Assembly: GCA_016786665.1 (NCBI GenBank)
Contig: JAEUVZ010000070.1
Location: forward strand, 1-57,909
Source: Flavipsychrobacter sp.
GTDB taxonomy: Bacteria > Bacteroidota > Bacteroidia > Chitinophagales > Chitinophagaceae
DNA length: 57,909 nt
Reading direction: 5' to 3'
The translations under genes and the position numbers were made by a program. Below the pieces are notes generated by a model that worked only from the letters and a program-made list of their open reading frames with translations, had not been told where the DNA came from and searched no databases. Positions 24,721 to 33,603 of the stretch are shown here, one piece after another (within the stretch, counting starts at the first letter, position 1; each line of letters starts with the position of its first letter).

Positions 24721-24750
24721 GAGCCATTCAATATATTGGATGGCTCTCTT
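24721..24750. terminator. Palindromic terminator between convergent genes
   Basis: GAGCCAT (24721-24727) pairs with ATGGCTC (24740-24746), and the interior (TCAATATATTGG) is itself nearly self-complementary. It lies between the response regulator stop and the stop of the minus-strand GAF gene and is probably used in both directions. The following T tract is short (TCTT). Confidence 0.6.
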
Positions 24751-24752
24751 AG

Positions 24753-25226
24753 CTAGAGCGGTATCGCCGCCACTATCTCCTCCAGGTAGTGCCGGTCGGT
24801 TTCGTCGTAGGTATCATACTCGGCACTGTCCACATCCAGCACACCCACTACTTCACCGTTGCGGATGATGGGAACCACTATTTCCGATTTGGACAGGCTG
24901 CTGCAGGCAATGTGCCCGGGAAATTTATCTACGTCGGGAACGATGAGTGTCTTCCCTTCTGCCCAGGCGCTGCCGCATACGCCCTTCCCTTTTTTGATGC
25001 GGGTACAGGCTACCGGTCCCTGGAAGGGGCCCAGCACCAGTTCTTCGCCTTTCACCAGGTAGAACCCTACCCAGAACCAGCCAAATTGCTGCTTTAGGGC
25101 GGCGGCTACATTGGCCAGGTTGGCCACCAGGTCGGTCTCGTAAGATAGCAGCGCTGTTACCTGGGGTATCAGCGCTTTGTATTGTTCCGCTTTGGTTCCG
25201 ATAGTAATTGTAAGGTCTTCTGCCAT
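24753..25226 (-). CDS. msrC: GAF-domain protein, free methionine-(R)-sulfoxide reductase type
   Basis: The 157-residue protein is a single GAF domain. It shows the fRMsr pattern: FGWFWVGFYLV (about residues 48-58), GPFQGPVACTRI with Cys74, GKGVCG with Cys84 and GHIACSS with Cys108, followed by SEIVVPI and GVLDVDS. The three cysteines are the reduction and resolving residues of free Met-R-sulfoxide reductase. This enzyme repairs oxidised free methionine in the cytosol using thioredoxin. The length is normal for the family. Confidence 0.9.
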   Translation of the reverse strand: MAEDLTITIGTKAEQYKALIPQVTALLSYETDLVANLANVAAALKQQFGWFWVGFYLVKGEELVLGPFQGPVACTRIKKGKGVCGSAWAEGKTLIVPDVDKFPGHIACSSLSKSEIVVPIIRNGEVVGVLDVDSAEYDTYDETDRHYLEEIVAAIPL

Positions 25227-25339
25227 AACGATTGTAAAGGTATACTGTTAACAATTACCAAAAACACACCGATTAAAATATATCCGCATAGACAATCTGC
25301 TGCCAATTATTAATTTAGCACTATCCAAATACTTCTGAT

Positions 25340-26353
25340 ATGGCATTGACCGCTACCGAGAGAGTGGATGTGTTAAATATTGCGCTGATGTTGCTTTCGG
25401 CGGCTATCGCAATTGTTGTCCCTTTTGAGACGTTCCTGTTCGTCTATGCCGTACTGGGGCCACTCCATTACCTCACCGAAATATCGTGGCTGCACGACAA
25501 GCAATACTTTACTAAAGGGAAGTATGACTCCGTGATTTTGCTGGCCGCGGCAGCGTTCCTCACGGTATTCAATATTTGGGGTAAGGAACTGAACCTGGAT
25601 ATGGAGCGTTTCCGGGGAATTGACGCACAGGTTTTTTTCATCACCCTGCTCGCGTCGCTCATATTCATATTTGTAAAGAATAATTTTTATAAATGGGCGG
25701 GTATTATACTGCTGGTATTGATGAGCCAGGTAGCCAATAAGTTTGTGCTATTCTTCACGCTCTTCCTGCCCACGCTGGTACATGTGTATATATTCACCAT
25801 GCTCTTCATGCTTTATGGAGCCTTTAAAAGCAAGAGCAGGGTGGGTTTGCTATCGGTGGTGGTGCTCCTGCTGATTCCCGTTCTGCTGCTTACCGTATTG
25901 CCCGATACGGTATTCTACCAGGTGAGTGATTACGGAAAGAAAACATACAGCACCTTCAAGCCCCTGAATATGATATCGCTCAACAAGTTCTTCGACGTGC
26001 AGGGACAATCGAAGGAGGCCTGGGACTATTCCATTTTTTACTCCCGGGAGGGTATCCTTTTTATGCGTTTTGTGGCCTTCGCTTACACATATCATTACCT
26101 CAACTGGTTCTCTAAAACCAAGGTGATACAGTGGCACAAAGTTCCCAAATGGCGCTTTGCGCTGGTAATTGCCGTTTGGGTGGCCAGTGTGGCGCTGTAT
26201 GCCTATAACTACGTAGTGGGTATACAGTGGCTGTACTTCCTCAGCTTCCTGCACGTGGTGCTGGAGTTCCCGCTCAATATGGTGAGCATTACCGGCATAT
26301 TCGGCCACCTGAAAGGCAGGATTACCGGCGGCGGGACAGCGGCGGCACGGTAA
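25340..26353 (+). CDS. Polytopic membrane protein with conserved-looking histidine motifs, function unknown
   Basis: The 337-residue protein has about nine hydrophobic helices. Several histidines sit at helix ends: GPLHYLTEISWLHDKQYF (residues about 39-56), LVHVYIF, YHYLNWFSKTKVIQWHKV (about 253-270) and FLHVVLEFPLN (about 310-320). A pattern of paired polar His/Glu residues in a membrane core recalls integral-membrane metalloenzymes such as Brp/Blh-like carotene dioxygenases or desaturases, but I cannot place it in a family. The flanking genes (msrC-like, purN) give no functional hint. A weak -7 motif (TAATTTAG) precedes it. Confidence 0.7.
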   Translation: MALTATERVDVLNIALMLLSAAIAIVVPFETFLFVYAVLGPLHYLTEISWLHDKQYFTKGKYDSVILLAAAAFLTVFNIWGKELNLDMERFRGIDAQVFFITLLASLIFIFVKNNFYKWAGIILLVLMSQVANKFVLFFTLFLPTLVHVYIFTMLFMLYGAFKSKSRVGLLSVVVLLLIPVLLLTVLPDTVFYQVSDYGKKTYSTFKPLNMISLNKFFDVQGQSKEAWDYSIFYSREGILFMRFVAFAYTYHYLNWFSKTKVIQWHKVPKWRFALVIAVWVASVALYAYNYVVGIQWLYFLSFLHVVLEFPLNMVSITGIFGHLKGRITGGGTAAAR

Positions 26354-26395
26354 GGCACTGCGTATTTATAGCCTGTTTAGTACCTTTACCGCCCA

Positions 26396-26968
26396 ATGGC
26401 ACATTCGCTCATCATATTTGCATCCGGCCGTGGCTCAAACGCGCAGGCGATAATCGACTATTTTAAAGGCAACGGTAAGGCAACGGTCTCACTGATAGTC
26501 AGTAACAAGCCCGATGCGGGCGTGCTGGATATTGCCCGGGCCGAGGGCATTCCCTCACTGGTAGTAGATCGTGCGCAGTTCAATGATGTGGCCCTGGTAG
26601 CGAAGTTGCGGGAGCATAAGCCTTCGCTTATAGTGCTCGCCGGCTTTCTCTGGAAGATTCCGGAGCACCTGGTGCAGGCCTTCCCCGATAGCATGGTCAA
26701 TATACATCCGGCATTATTGCCACGGTACGGGGGCAAGGGCATGTATGGCCATCACGTGCATAATGCCGTAGTCGCGGCCGGAGAAACCGAAAGCGGCATT
26801 ACGGTCCACTATGTGAATGAAGTATACGACAGCGGAAATATTATTCTGCAGGCGCGTTGCAAGGTGGTGCCGGGAGACAATGCAGACGCGCTGGCGGCGC
26901 GTATTCACCGGCTCGAGCATTATTATTTCCCCAGGGCTATAGAGTTTCTGCTGGATAACATTAATTAA
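26396..26968 (+). CDS. purN: Phosphoribosylglycinamide formyltransferase
   Basis: The 190-residue protein is of normal PurN length. It has the opening FASGRGSNAQAI (phosphate binding), the hydrophobic AGFLWKIP segment, the catalytic Asn102 and His104 in VNIHPALLP, and Asp145 in VYDSGNI. It transfers the formyl group of 10-formyl-THF to GAR in the third step of purine synthesis. Its last 4 bases overlap the end of the convergent YkgJ-family gene. Confidence 0.95.
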   Translation: MAHSLIIFASGRGSNAQAIIDYFKGNGKATVSLIVSNKPDAGVLDIARAEGIPSLVVDRAQFNDVALVAKLREHKPSLIVLAGFLWKIPEHLVQAFPDSMVNIHPALLPRYGGKGMYGHHVHNAVVAAGETESGITVHYVNEVYDSGNIILQARCKVVPGDNADALAARIHRLEHYYFPRAIEFLLDNIN

Positions 26969-27471
26969 TCATACCCCTCATATTCCCGGCGTATCACCTT
27001 GTGCAGGCGGTCTACCAGGGTAAGGGTGGCAGGGCAATGTACCAGGTTATTGGTAAAGGTATCGTTGTAGTCGTCGAAAGGCTTTTTGTTGTGGTGCGGA
27101 AATTCTGCGCAGTCCGCAGGACGCACTTCATAAATAGAGCACATATTGTTCACTAGGAACTGGCAGGGTTGCAATACATTCACCCAGTCGCCCGTATCCT
27201 CTTCTTTGGTCAGCCACTTGGCCTTAAAAGCTTTGGCGTCCATACCCAGGTGCGCGGAAATGCGCTTTATGTCTTTAGGGGTAAAGGTGGGCGTCATCGT
27301 TTTGCAGCAATTAGCGCAATGCGTGCAGTCTATGTCTCTCCACACGGTAGCGTCAGTAACGGTCACTATCTCGTGTATATCGGTAGGAACAACCTTATCC
27401 AGCTTCTTTAAAAATTTGGTCAGCCTGGTTTTTTTCCTGGAAGCTTCAGCCCGGAACTTCTTTAAATCCAT
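26965..27471 (-). CDS. YkgJ-family zinc/iron-chelating cysteine-cluster protein
   Basis: The 168-residue protein has the CxxCxxCC start (Cys49, Cys52, Cys55 and Cys56 in CTHCANCC) and later ligands Cys103 (QPCQFL), Cys111 (MCSIY), Cys121 (RPADCAEFPHH) and Cys146 (VHCPAT). These define the YkgJ cysteine cluster, thought to bind Zn or an Fe-S centre; no enzymatic role is proven. The N-terminus is very basic (RKKTRLTKFLKKLDK). It ends inside the purN tail region. Confidence 0.88.
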   Translation of the reverse strand: MDLKKFRAEASRKKTRLTKFLKKLDKVVPTDIHEIVTVTDATVWRDIDCTHCANCCKTMTPTFTPKDIKRISAHLGMDAKAFKAKWLTKEEDTGDWVNVLQPCQFLVNNMCSIYEVRPADCAEFPHHNKKPFDDYNDTFTNNLVHCPATLTLVDRLHKVIRREYEGYD

Positions 27472-27511
27472 AAGGGTGTAAATATAATCGAAAAAATGGC
27501 TTCTGGTTTTT

Positions 27512-27853
27512 TCAGTAGAAGGAGAGGAGTAGTTCTATCACGGCGCCTAATATCAGCAGGGCGATAGCGGCCCGCATACTTTTGCGCAGGTACAATACAA
27601 TGCTGGAAATAACGATAGCAGTACCAGTGATAGCGGAAAGTAACAGGGGGAGAGAACCCATGTCGGGTACTTCAGTAGCGTGTGTGAAGGCCAGCCGCCG
27701 GTAGGCAACAAAGTAAGCCCACTGGTAAGTGGCGTGTATAATGAAATAGGTAATGAAGCCAAAGTACAAAAGCCGGTGTACCGCACTCGGTTTGCGGGGC
27801 GGCTGTTCCCGGGGTACTTCGTCGAATACCGAATATGGTTCTTGTGGCTCCAA
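27512..27853 (-). CDS. Small membrane protein, unknown function
   Basis: The 113-residue protein has a proline-rich cytosolic N-terminus and three hydrophobic segments (about residues 28-50, 66-86 and 93-112). It has no motif I recognise. The transcript may continue into the YkgJ-family gene 40 bases downstream. Confidence 0.55.
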   Translation of the reverse strand: MEPQEPYSVFDEVPREQPPRKPSAVHRLLYFGFITYFIIHATYQWAYFVAYRRLAFTHATEVPDMGSLPLLLSAITGTAIVISSIVLYLRKSMRAAIALLILGAVIELLLSFY

Positions 27854-28014
27854 AGTGCTGGTTCTTTAAATAATTGGTGCAATTTTCATGCCCTTTACGG
27901 GCCCACCTGTTAAAAAAGCTTTAACTAAAAAAGCGAACATCCCGGCACGATTTTTCGTTAAATAAAAGGAACTTTGCCGCACCCCAAACGAATCGATTCA
28001 ACTCCTCAAAAAAA

Positions 28015-30669
28015 TTGACGGGAAGTAGTTTAAATATACATAATAAAGGATTGGCATCCATCCTGTTTGCCTGGTTGTGCCTTTTGTGCTGCTTCCCCGC
28101 CGGGGCGCAAGTGGGCGATACCATTACCCGTCGTACAGATACTGTTTCCTCTCTGCCGGCAGATACCACCGAACGGCTTTCCGCACCACCCCCTCAGCCC
28201 GTAGTAAAGAAGGGAAAATATGTGGTGCGCGGCAACGTGCAAGAGAAAATAAACGGAGATCCGGTAGCGTTTGCTTTGGTGTTTTTTCGCGGCACCCCTA
28301 TCGGTACCTCCGCTGATGAAGATGGTAATTTTGAACTGACCTATGATGCACTGCCCGGCGACTCACTTACCTTCACCGCACTGGGGTTTAAGCCATACCG
28401 GCTTAAAATGAACAAGGATGTACTGACCGCCAACCTGGTAATACTGCTGGAAGAAAGCAATAATACGCTTGATGAAGTGGTAATAGACGCAGGCGAAGAC
28501 CCGGCTATTGTCCTTTTCCGGAAAATACTGGAGCGAAAACCCGTGAACGACCCCGACCGCCTAGTAAATTACCGCTGCGAGACCTATAACAAGCTGGAGG
28601 TAGATGTACTGGACTTCACTAAAAAGACCTTTGAGGCGCTCCCGGTGCCGGGCCTGAAGAAATTCAGCTTCGTGTACAACATCGTGGACAGCTCCACCGA
28701 AGACCGGCCATTTCTGCCTTTTTATCTTACGGAAAGTATTTCAGACTACTACTACCGGAAGAAGCCACGCAAGCAGCGCGAGTTCATACATGCCAGCATG
28801 ACACGTGGTGTAGAGAACCAGAGTATTACCAAGTACCTCGGTACGGTATACCAGCAGTTCAATCCCTACGATGAATACCTCCCCGTGCTGCAGAAGCGTT
28901 TTATAGGCCCGCTTAGCAACAGCGGATTAGCTTACTACCGCTATCGCATACTGGACACGATACAGGTGGCGGGCCGCAATGTGATACACATGCGGTACGT
29001 ACCACGCCGGCCGGGTGAGCTCTGTTTTGCCGGTGAGCTATGGGTAGTAGATAGCCTCTATGCGCTGCACAAGATAGTGATGAACATCCCCAAAAATGTG
29101 AACCTCAATTGGGTGAAGCGAATAAACGTAGAGCAGGAGTTTATGCCCGTTGCCGGGAAAGATTCGGTATGGTTCCTTTCTAAAGAGCGGTTCGTTGCTG
29201 AGTTTCAAACGCCGGTGGATATAAAGATGCCGGCTACCATAGCCCGCAAAACTACATCGTACAAAAACGTGGTGGTAGAAGATAGCCTCACGGAGTCGGT
29301 ACTGAATGACAAGCGCTACCGGCTGGATGTGATCGTGTCCGATTCCGCGCGCTACCAGAGTGACTCCTTCTGGGCGGAAGCACGCCACGAGCAGTTGAAC
29401 AAAAACGAGCAGAATATCTATAATATGATAGATACCCTTACGTCCCTCTCATCTTTTCAGAAGTTCAAAAGCATGGTGCGGTTCTTAGCCGGGGGGATGG
29501 TGCGGCTGGGATACATAGAATTGGGGCCTTACTGGAAGACATACAGCTACAACGCGATAGAAGGGCACCGTTTTTCGTTTGGGCTCGCCAATACCCAGAA
29601 GCTTTTTAAAAACGCCTACATATCGGCATACGGCGCTTATGGCACCCTGGACAAGAAGTTTAAATACGGGGCAAATGCGCTCTGGCTGCTCGACCGCCTG
29701 CCCCGAACTTATCTTTGGGCGTCTTATGTGAATGACCTTGACTTCACCGATAATTACTACGACCAGAACCAGGTATTAGGTGCCAACAACCTGTTCAGCT
29801 TTGCCATACGTAAGCCCAACATACCCTTGAAGCTGGCCTTCACCAGGAGGGCTGAATTGGAGTTTCACCGGGAATACTTCAGCGGTTTCGCACACCGGTT
29901 CTTTATGTACTACCGCGACTTTCAGCCATACGCGCCTCTGCCGGCGGCAGGTATATTTACTGATGCGAACGGAACACCCAGCTTGAGCGCTACCTCTGCT
30001 GAAGTAGGTGTGAAGCTGCGCTATGCTTATAAGGAGAAATTTGTGGAAGGCCGTTATTACCGGGTAAGCCTGGGTAGCAAATACCCGATAGTGGACTTTA
30101 CCTATGCGCGCGGCGTGAAAGGCCTGTTCAACAGCAGCTATAATTATGATAAGTTAAAGGCCAGCATCTCCGGTATGGTGAAGACACCGCCATTCGGCAA
30201 AATATACATCAGCGTATTTGCGGGCAAGTATTTAGGCACATTGCCTTATCCTCTGCTGGAGGTACATCCCGGCAACGAGTACTTTTACTACAACCAGTTT
30301 GTCTTCAACATGATGAACCGCTATGAGTTCATCAGCGACCAGTACGCTGGTTTCAACATAGAGCACTCCATGGGCGGCGGCTTATTCACCTACATACCCC
30401 TGCTGAAGAAAACCAAGTTCCGGCAATTCTGGACGGCCAAGGGTATCATCGGCTCCCTGAGCGATGCTAATAAAGCGCTGAATATGGATAAGGGCTACAC
30501 GTTCAAGACCCTGGAGAACAACCCTTATGTAGAGTTGGGCACCGGTATAGAGAATATACTTAAGGTGCTGCGTATTGACTTTATATGGCGCGTAACCCCC
30601 AAACCGCTACCAACCGAGGCGCGTCAAAGCTACTTCGGCATATTCGGTAGCCTGCGCTTGACGTTCTAA
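28015..30669 (+). CDS. DUF5686 outer-membrane protein with N-terminal carboxypeptidase-regulatory-like domain
   Basis: No ATG precedes the signal peptide, so a TTG start is needed; TTG 28015 leaves a positively charged n-region, and TTG 28051 is the alternative. The 884-residue protein has a signal (LCCFPAGAQ, cleavage near residue 32). A CarboxypepD_reg-like beta-sandwich follows (about 70-150, VRGNVQEKINGDPVAFALV). Then comes the DUF5686 body with YRCETYNKLEVDV, and a C-terminal beta-barrel whose last strand ends GSLRLTF with a terminal Phe. This architecture is TonB-receptor-like but without a plug. The substrate is unknown. Confidence 0.85.
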   Translation: MTGSSLNIHNKGLASILFAWLCLLCCFPAGAQVGDTITRRTDTVSSLPADTTERLSAPPPQPVVKKGKYVVRGNVQEKINGDPVAFALVFFRGTPIGTSADEDGNFELTYDALPGDSLTFTALGFKPYRLKMNKDVLTANLVILLEESNNTLDEVVIDAGEDPAIVLFRKILERKPVNDPDRLVNYRCETYNKLEVDVLDFTKKTFEALPVPGLKKFSFVYNIVDSSTEDRPFLPFYLTESISDYYYRKKPRKQREFIHASMTRGVENQSITKYLGTVYQQFNPYDEYLPVLQKRFIGPLSNSGLAYYRYRILDTIQVAGRNVIHMRYVPRRPGELCFAGELWVVDSLYALHKIVMNIPKNVNLNWVKRINVEQEFMPVAGKDSVWFLSKERFVAEFQTPVDIKMPATIARKTTSYKNVVVEDSLTESVLNDKRYRLDVIVSDSARYQSDSFWAEARHEQLNKNEQNIYNMIDTLTSLSSFQKFKSMVRFLAGGMVRLGYIELGPYWKTYSYNAIEGHRFSFGLANTQKLFKNAYISAYGAYGTLDKKFKYGANALWLLDRLPRTYLWASYVNDLDFTDNYYDQNQVLGANNLFSFAIRKPNIPLKLAFTRRAELEFHREYFSGFAHRFFMYYRDFQPYAPLPAAGIFTDANGTPSLSATSAEVGVKLRYAYKEKFVEGRYYRVSLGSKYPIVDFTYARGVKGLFNSSYNYDKLKASISGMVKTPPFGKIYISVFAGKYLGTLPYPLLEVHPGNEYFYYNQFVFNMMNRYEFISDQYAGFNIEHSMGGGLFTYIPLLKKTKFRQFWTAKGIIGSLSDANKALNMDKGYTFKTLENNPYVELGTGIENILKVLRIDFIWRVTPKPLPTEARQSYFGIFGSLRLTF

Positions 30670-30676
30670 GGTAGCG

Positions 30677-31138
30677 TTACAGCTCCCATGTATCTACTAT
30701 CTGCTGCGCGTGGTTGCCCGAGTCTACTTTTTCGATGATGTGGTCAATCTTTCCTTCTTCGTTGATGAGGAAGGTTGTGCGCAAGGTACCTTCGTAGGTA
30801 ACGCCAAAGGTGGTCTTCCAGTCCCATACGCCATACAGGTTCACCAGCTTCTTGTCCACATCAGCAAGCAGTGGGAAGGGCAGCGAGAACTTTTTAATAA
30901 AGTTTTGGTGCTTGCGGGGTGTATCAGTGCTTACGCCTATCACCGCAATGCCTTTCTTTTTCAGTAAGGCGATATTATCGCGCAGGTTGCAGGCTTCTTT
31001 GGTGCAGGTGGGTGTATTGTCCTGCGGATAGAAGAAGAGCGCTACTTTATGCCCTGCATAGTCGCTCAGCGATACCATATTCCCGTCCTGGTCACTTATG
31101 GTAAATGCCGGGGCTTTACGTCCTTTTTTTAGTTTCAT
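30677..31138 (-). CDS. bcp: Thioredoxin-dependent thiol peroxidase (BCP-type peroxiredoxin)
   Basis: The 153-residue protein has the PrxQ/BCP active site with peroxidatic Cys45 and resolving Cys50 five residues later (NTPTCTKEACNLRD). Other landmarks are FYPQDNTP and the VSTDTPRKHQNFIKKF segment. It reduces peroxides with electrons from thioredoxin. It is the last gene of the porZ - recO - M23 - bcp cluster and starts 3 bases after the M23 stop. Confidence 0.95.
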   Translation of the reverse strand: MKLKKGRKAPAFTISDQDGNMVSLSDYAGHKVALFFYPQDNTPTCTKEACNLRDNIALLKKKGIAVIGVSTDTPRKHQNFIKKFSLPFPLLADVDKKLVNLYGVWDWKTTFGVTYEGTLRTTFLINEEGKIDHIIEKVDSGNHAQQIVDTWEL

Positions 31139-31141
31139 ATC

Positions 31142-32830
31142 CTACCTGTTGAATGTATATTGTAATGTGCGTGTGTTATTATTTTCATCGGTGGCGGTTA
31201 TCACCATACTGTTTTTCCCCTTTACACAGCGGCTGTCAACCTCGTAGAAAAAGTTGCTTCCGTGTTGCTCCAGTACTACCCACTTACCGTTCAGCTCGGC
31301 ACGGTAGCTTTTCACAGAGGTTACCGCGTCCCTGATGGTAAAGCTGACTAGGGTCGCTTTGCCCAGGTTACTGCCGCTTTTCACTTTAGGCGTTATAACG
31401 GGTGCCACCGTATCGGCAATCAGGGAGTAAGCGCCAAAGTTGCGCACTTCCGCGCTATACCAGCCTTTATCTGTGAAAGCGGCGGCCTTTGCGCTCACAC
31501 TTTTCCCGTCGTTGTAGCGAAGGGCCATCTTCTCTCTCAGTTGAAAGGGGATAGTGCGTTCTGGCTTTATGCCCAGTTCAAAATAGTTGTGCACGGGTAC
31601 AAATGATTGGTGTACTTGGTAAACCGATGAATAGGCTTTTGCATCACTGCTTTTTGAGAAGGTAAAACATACGTCATCGTACAGCGCAGTTTCGGGCAAG
31701 CGGAAAGACACGTTAAGGTCCTCAAAGTTGTTTGCCCGGTTAACTTCAAAAGCCGCATCACAACGTTGCGGCCCCAAAGCACTTACATTGCCTGTGGAAA
31801 GAATGAATGTTACCAATGCGGTGTTGCCGTTATTGTCGGTAAGCTCTATGCGTACTTCGGCTTCGTCGCCTTCGTTTATACGAACGGATCCATCGCCACC
31901 AGCGGGAAACTTGTAGAGGTGTTCCAGTTGGTTGCCCTCCAGCCGGAACAGGCATTGTATCCATTTGTTTTTCTGTTCTTTGGTTTTATAGTCGGCATAG
32001 GCGTGCATGTAGCGGGTCACATCGTAGCCTATATCATCCAGGGCTATGCCGGTGATCAGTTGGTCATTCACATAGAGCCTCGCCTGGTAGAAGTTCAGCG
32101 TATTGTCGCTGCCGTCCATATAATCGTTCACATGTATGCCAATGCCGATAACATTAGTGCCCGCTTTCACGGTTCCCGCCTCGGTTGGGATATAGGTAGT
32201 GCCGGTCTTTTTCAGTGGCAGCACTCGCGGGCTTTGCTCGTAGAGGCTCCGGCGCAAATCATAGATGGCTATCTCCAGGGGAATAGGTGCTTTGGTGTCC
32301 GTTACCTTAAAGCCGAAAAGTTGCGGGTTCAGGGGGTGTTCTGTTTTGGTGTCCCGTATTTCGAAGTGCAGGTGCGGAGCCGTTGAGGAGCCCGTGTTCC
32401 CTGAAAAGGCGATTTGTTCTCCCTTCTTTACGGGAAACATTCCTGCATCGGGGTATAGGTCTATGTCCCATTTCTCGCGTGCGTACTGTTGCTCGCGCAG
32501 GTAACGCTGCACTTTCGGTACAAATTTATTCAGGTGGGCGTACAGGGTAGTGTAGCCATTGGGGTGGGTAATATAAAGGGCGTGCCCGAAGCCGCCTTTG
32601 TCCATCTTGATGCGCGAGATGTATCCGTCAGCTACCGCATAGATGGGAAGGTTTTCTTTCCCATTGGTTTTAATGTCCAGGCCACTGTGGAAGTGGCCGC
32701 CCCGGCACTCACCAAAATTGCCTGCCAGCAGTATGGGTATATTCACCGGGCTACGAAAATAATCTTGTGGGTAGTTTTGTGCCGTAGCTGCCAGCGGCAG
32801 CAACAAAAGAAAAAACAACAGTCTGCTCAT
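31142..32830 (-). CDS. Secreted M23 family metallopeptidase
   Basis: The 562-residue protein has a signal peptide (residues 1-18). A LytM/M23 domain lies near the N-terminus with zinc ligands His48 and Asp52 (GGHFHSGLD) and the His153/His155 pair (APHLHFEIRD). The remaining 400 residues are beta-rich with no named domain I recognise (NNG.TALVTFIL, VKSYRAELNGKW). M23 enzymes cut peptide cross-links of peptidoglycan; all metal ligands are intact, so it should be active. It lies 33 bases after recO and 3 bases before bcp. Confidence 0.9.
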   Translation of the reverse strand: MSRLLFFLLLLPLAATAQNYPQDYFRSPVNIPILLAGNFGECRGGHFHSGLDIKTNGKENLPIYAVADGYISRIKMDKGGFGHALYITHPNGYTTLYAHLNKFVPKVQRYLREQQYAREKWDIDLYPDAGMFPVKKGEQIAFSGNTGSSTAPHLHFEIRDTKTEHPLNPQLFGFKVTDTKAPIPLEIAIYDLRRSLYEQSPRVLPLKKTGTTYIPTEAGTVKAGTNVIGIGIHVNDYMDGSDNTLNFYQARLYVNDQLITGIALDDIGYDVTRYMHAYADYKTKEQKNKWIQCLFRLEGNQLEHLYKFPAGGDGSVRINEGDEAEVRIELTDNNGNTALVTFILSTGNVSALGPQRCDAAFEVNRANNFEDLNVSFRLPETALYDDVCFTFSKSSDAKAYSSVYQVHQSFVPVHNYFELGIKPERTIPFQLREKMALRYNDGKSVSAKAAAFTDKGWYSAEVRNFGAYSLIADTVAPVITPKVKSGSNLGKATLVSFTIRDAVTSVKSYRAELNGKWVVLEQHGSNFFYEVDSRCVKGKNSMVITATDENNNTRTLQYTFNR

Positions 32831-32863
32831 AATTGCTATTACCGTGTAAAGATAACAGCTTAA

Positions 32864-33598
32864 TTAATGAAGTATGGCCTGTAGTACCTGCAGCGACCGG
32901 ATATTACTTAAATGTTGCGTGTGCTGCTGCAGAAAGTCGATATACCACTGTAGCAGCCGGAAGCGCATAGGCCCGTTCATGGCTACGCCTGCCAGTTGTG
33001 CCGGGTCTTCTATCCGCAGCAGTGCATCCAGCGCACGGGCGTCTTCGTCTGGCAAGTAGGGGGCTAATGCGGGAGGGTGGGCCGTATAAGCCCCTTCCTG
33101 CAGGTTCAGGTGTGGCGTTTCCGGGTCGTAGTTTCCGCGGATATCGTAGCCCAGCAGCCGGCTGCATTCTATAATAAAGTACAGGGGCATATTAGCGGCC
33201 TGCGCCGATGAGCTCTTATCCAGCAGGCAGAAATACCCGAAGGTAAAATCGAATAACTCTGGGAGTGGCGCCTGCTCTGGGAGCAGGCGCAGCAGCAGTT
33301 CTACCGAAAAAAGTGCGATGCTGTTCTTAACCACATCTTCCTGGAGCGATGCGTATAAATATGCAGGGTGAAACTCGCCCAGGTATTGCAGGTTTCTCTG
33401 CGGGCGGAAATATGTATTAAGTTCCAATAGGGTAGAGGGTTGCAGCAGGCCAGCCTTGTTGCCCTTAGCCCTGGCGGAGCGAACACCCTTTACCAGGAAC
33501 GATTGCACGCCCGACTGCTCGGTAAAGATGCTACACACCAGGCTGGTTTCACCATACTTCACTGCTCTTAATACGATACCGCGGGTGTGTTGCAGCAT
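32864..33598 (-). CDS. recO: DNA repair protein RecO
   Basis: The 244-residue protein has the RecO N-terminal OB-fold (GIVLRAVKYGETSLVCSIFTEQSGVQSFLVKGVR is the diagnostic region, residues about 7-40) and a helical C-terminal domain. The CxxC zinc-finger found in some RecO proteins is absent. It loads RecA onto SSB-coated gaps with RecR. It starts 5 bases after the porZ stop. Confidence 0.92.
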   Translation of the reverse strand: MLQHTRGIVLRAVKYGETSLVCSIFTEQSGVQSFLVKGVRSARAKGNKAGLLQPSTLLELNTYFRPQRNLQYLGEFHPAYLYASLQEDVVKNSIALFSVELLLRLLPEQAPLPELFDFTFGYFCLLDKSSSAQAANMPLYFIIECSRLLGYDIRGNYDPETPHLNLQEGAYTAHPPALAPYLPDEDARALDALLRIEDPAQLAGVAMNGPMRFRLLQWYIDFLQQHTQHLSNIRSLQVLQAILH

Positions 33599-33603
33599 AG
33601 GCG

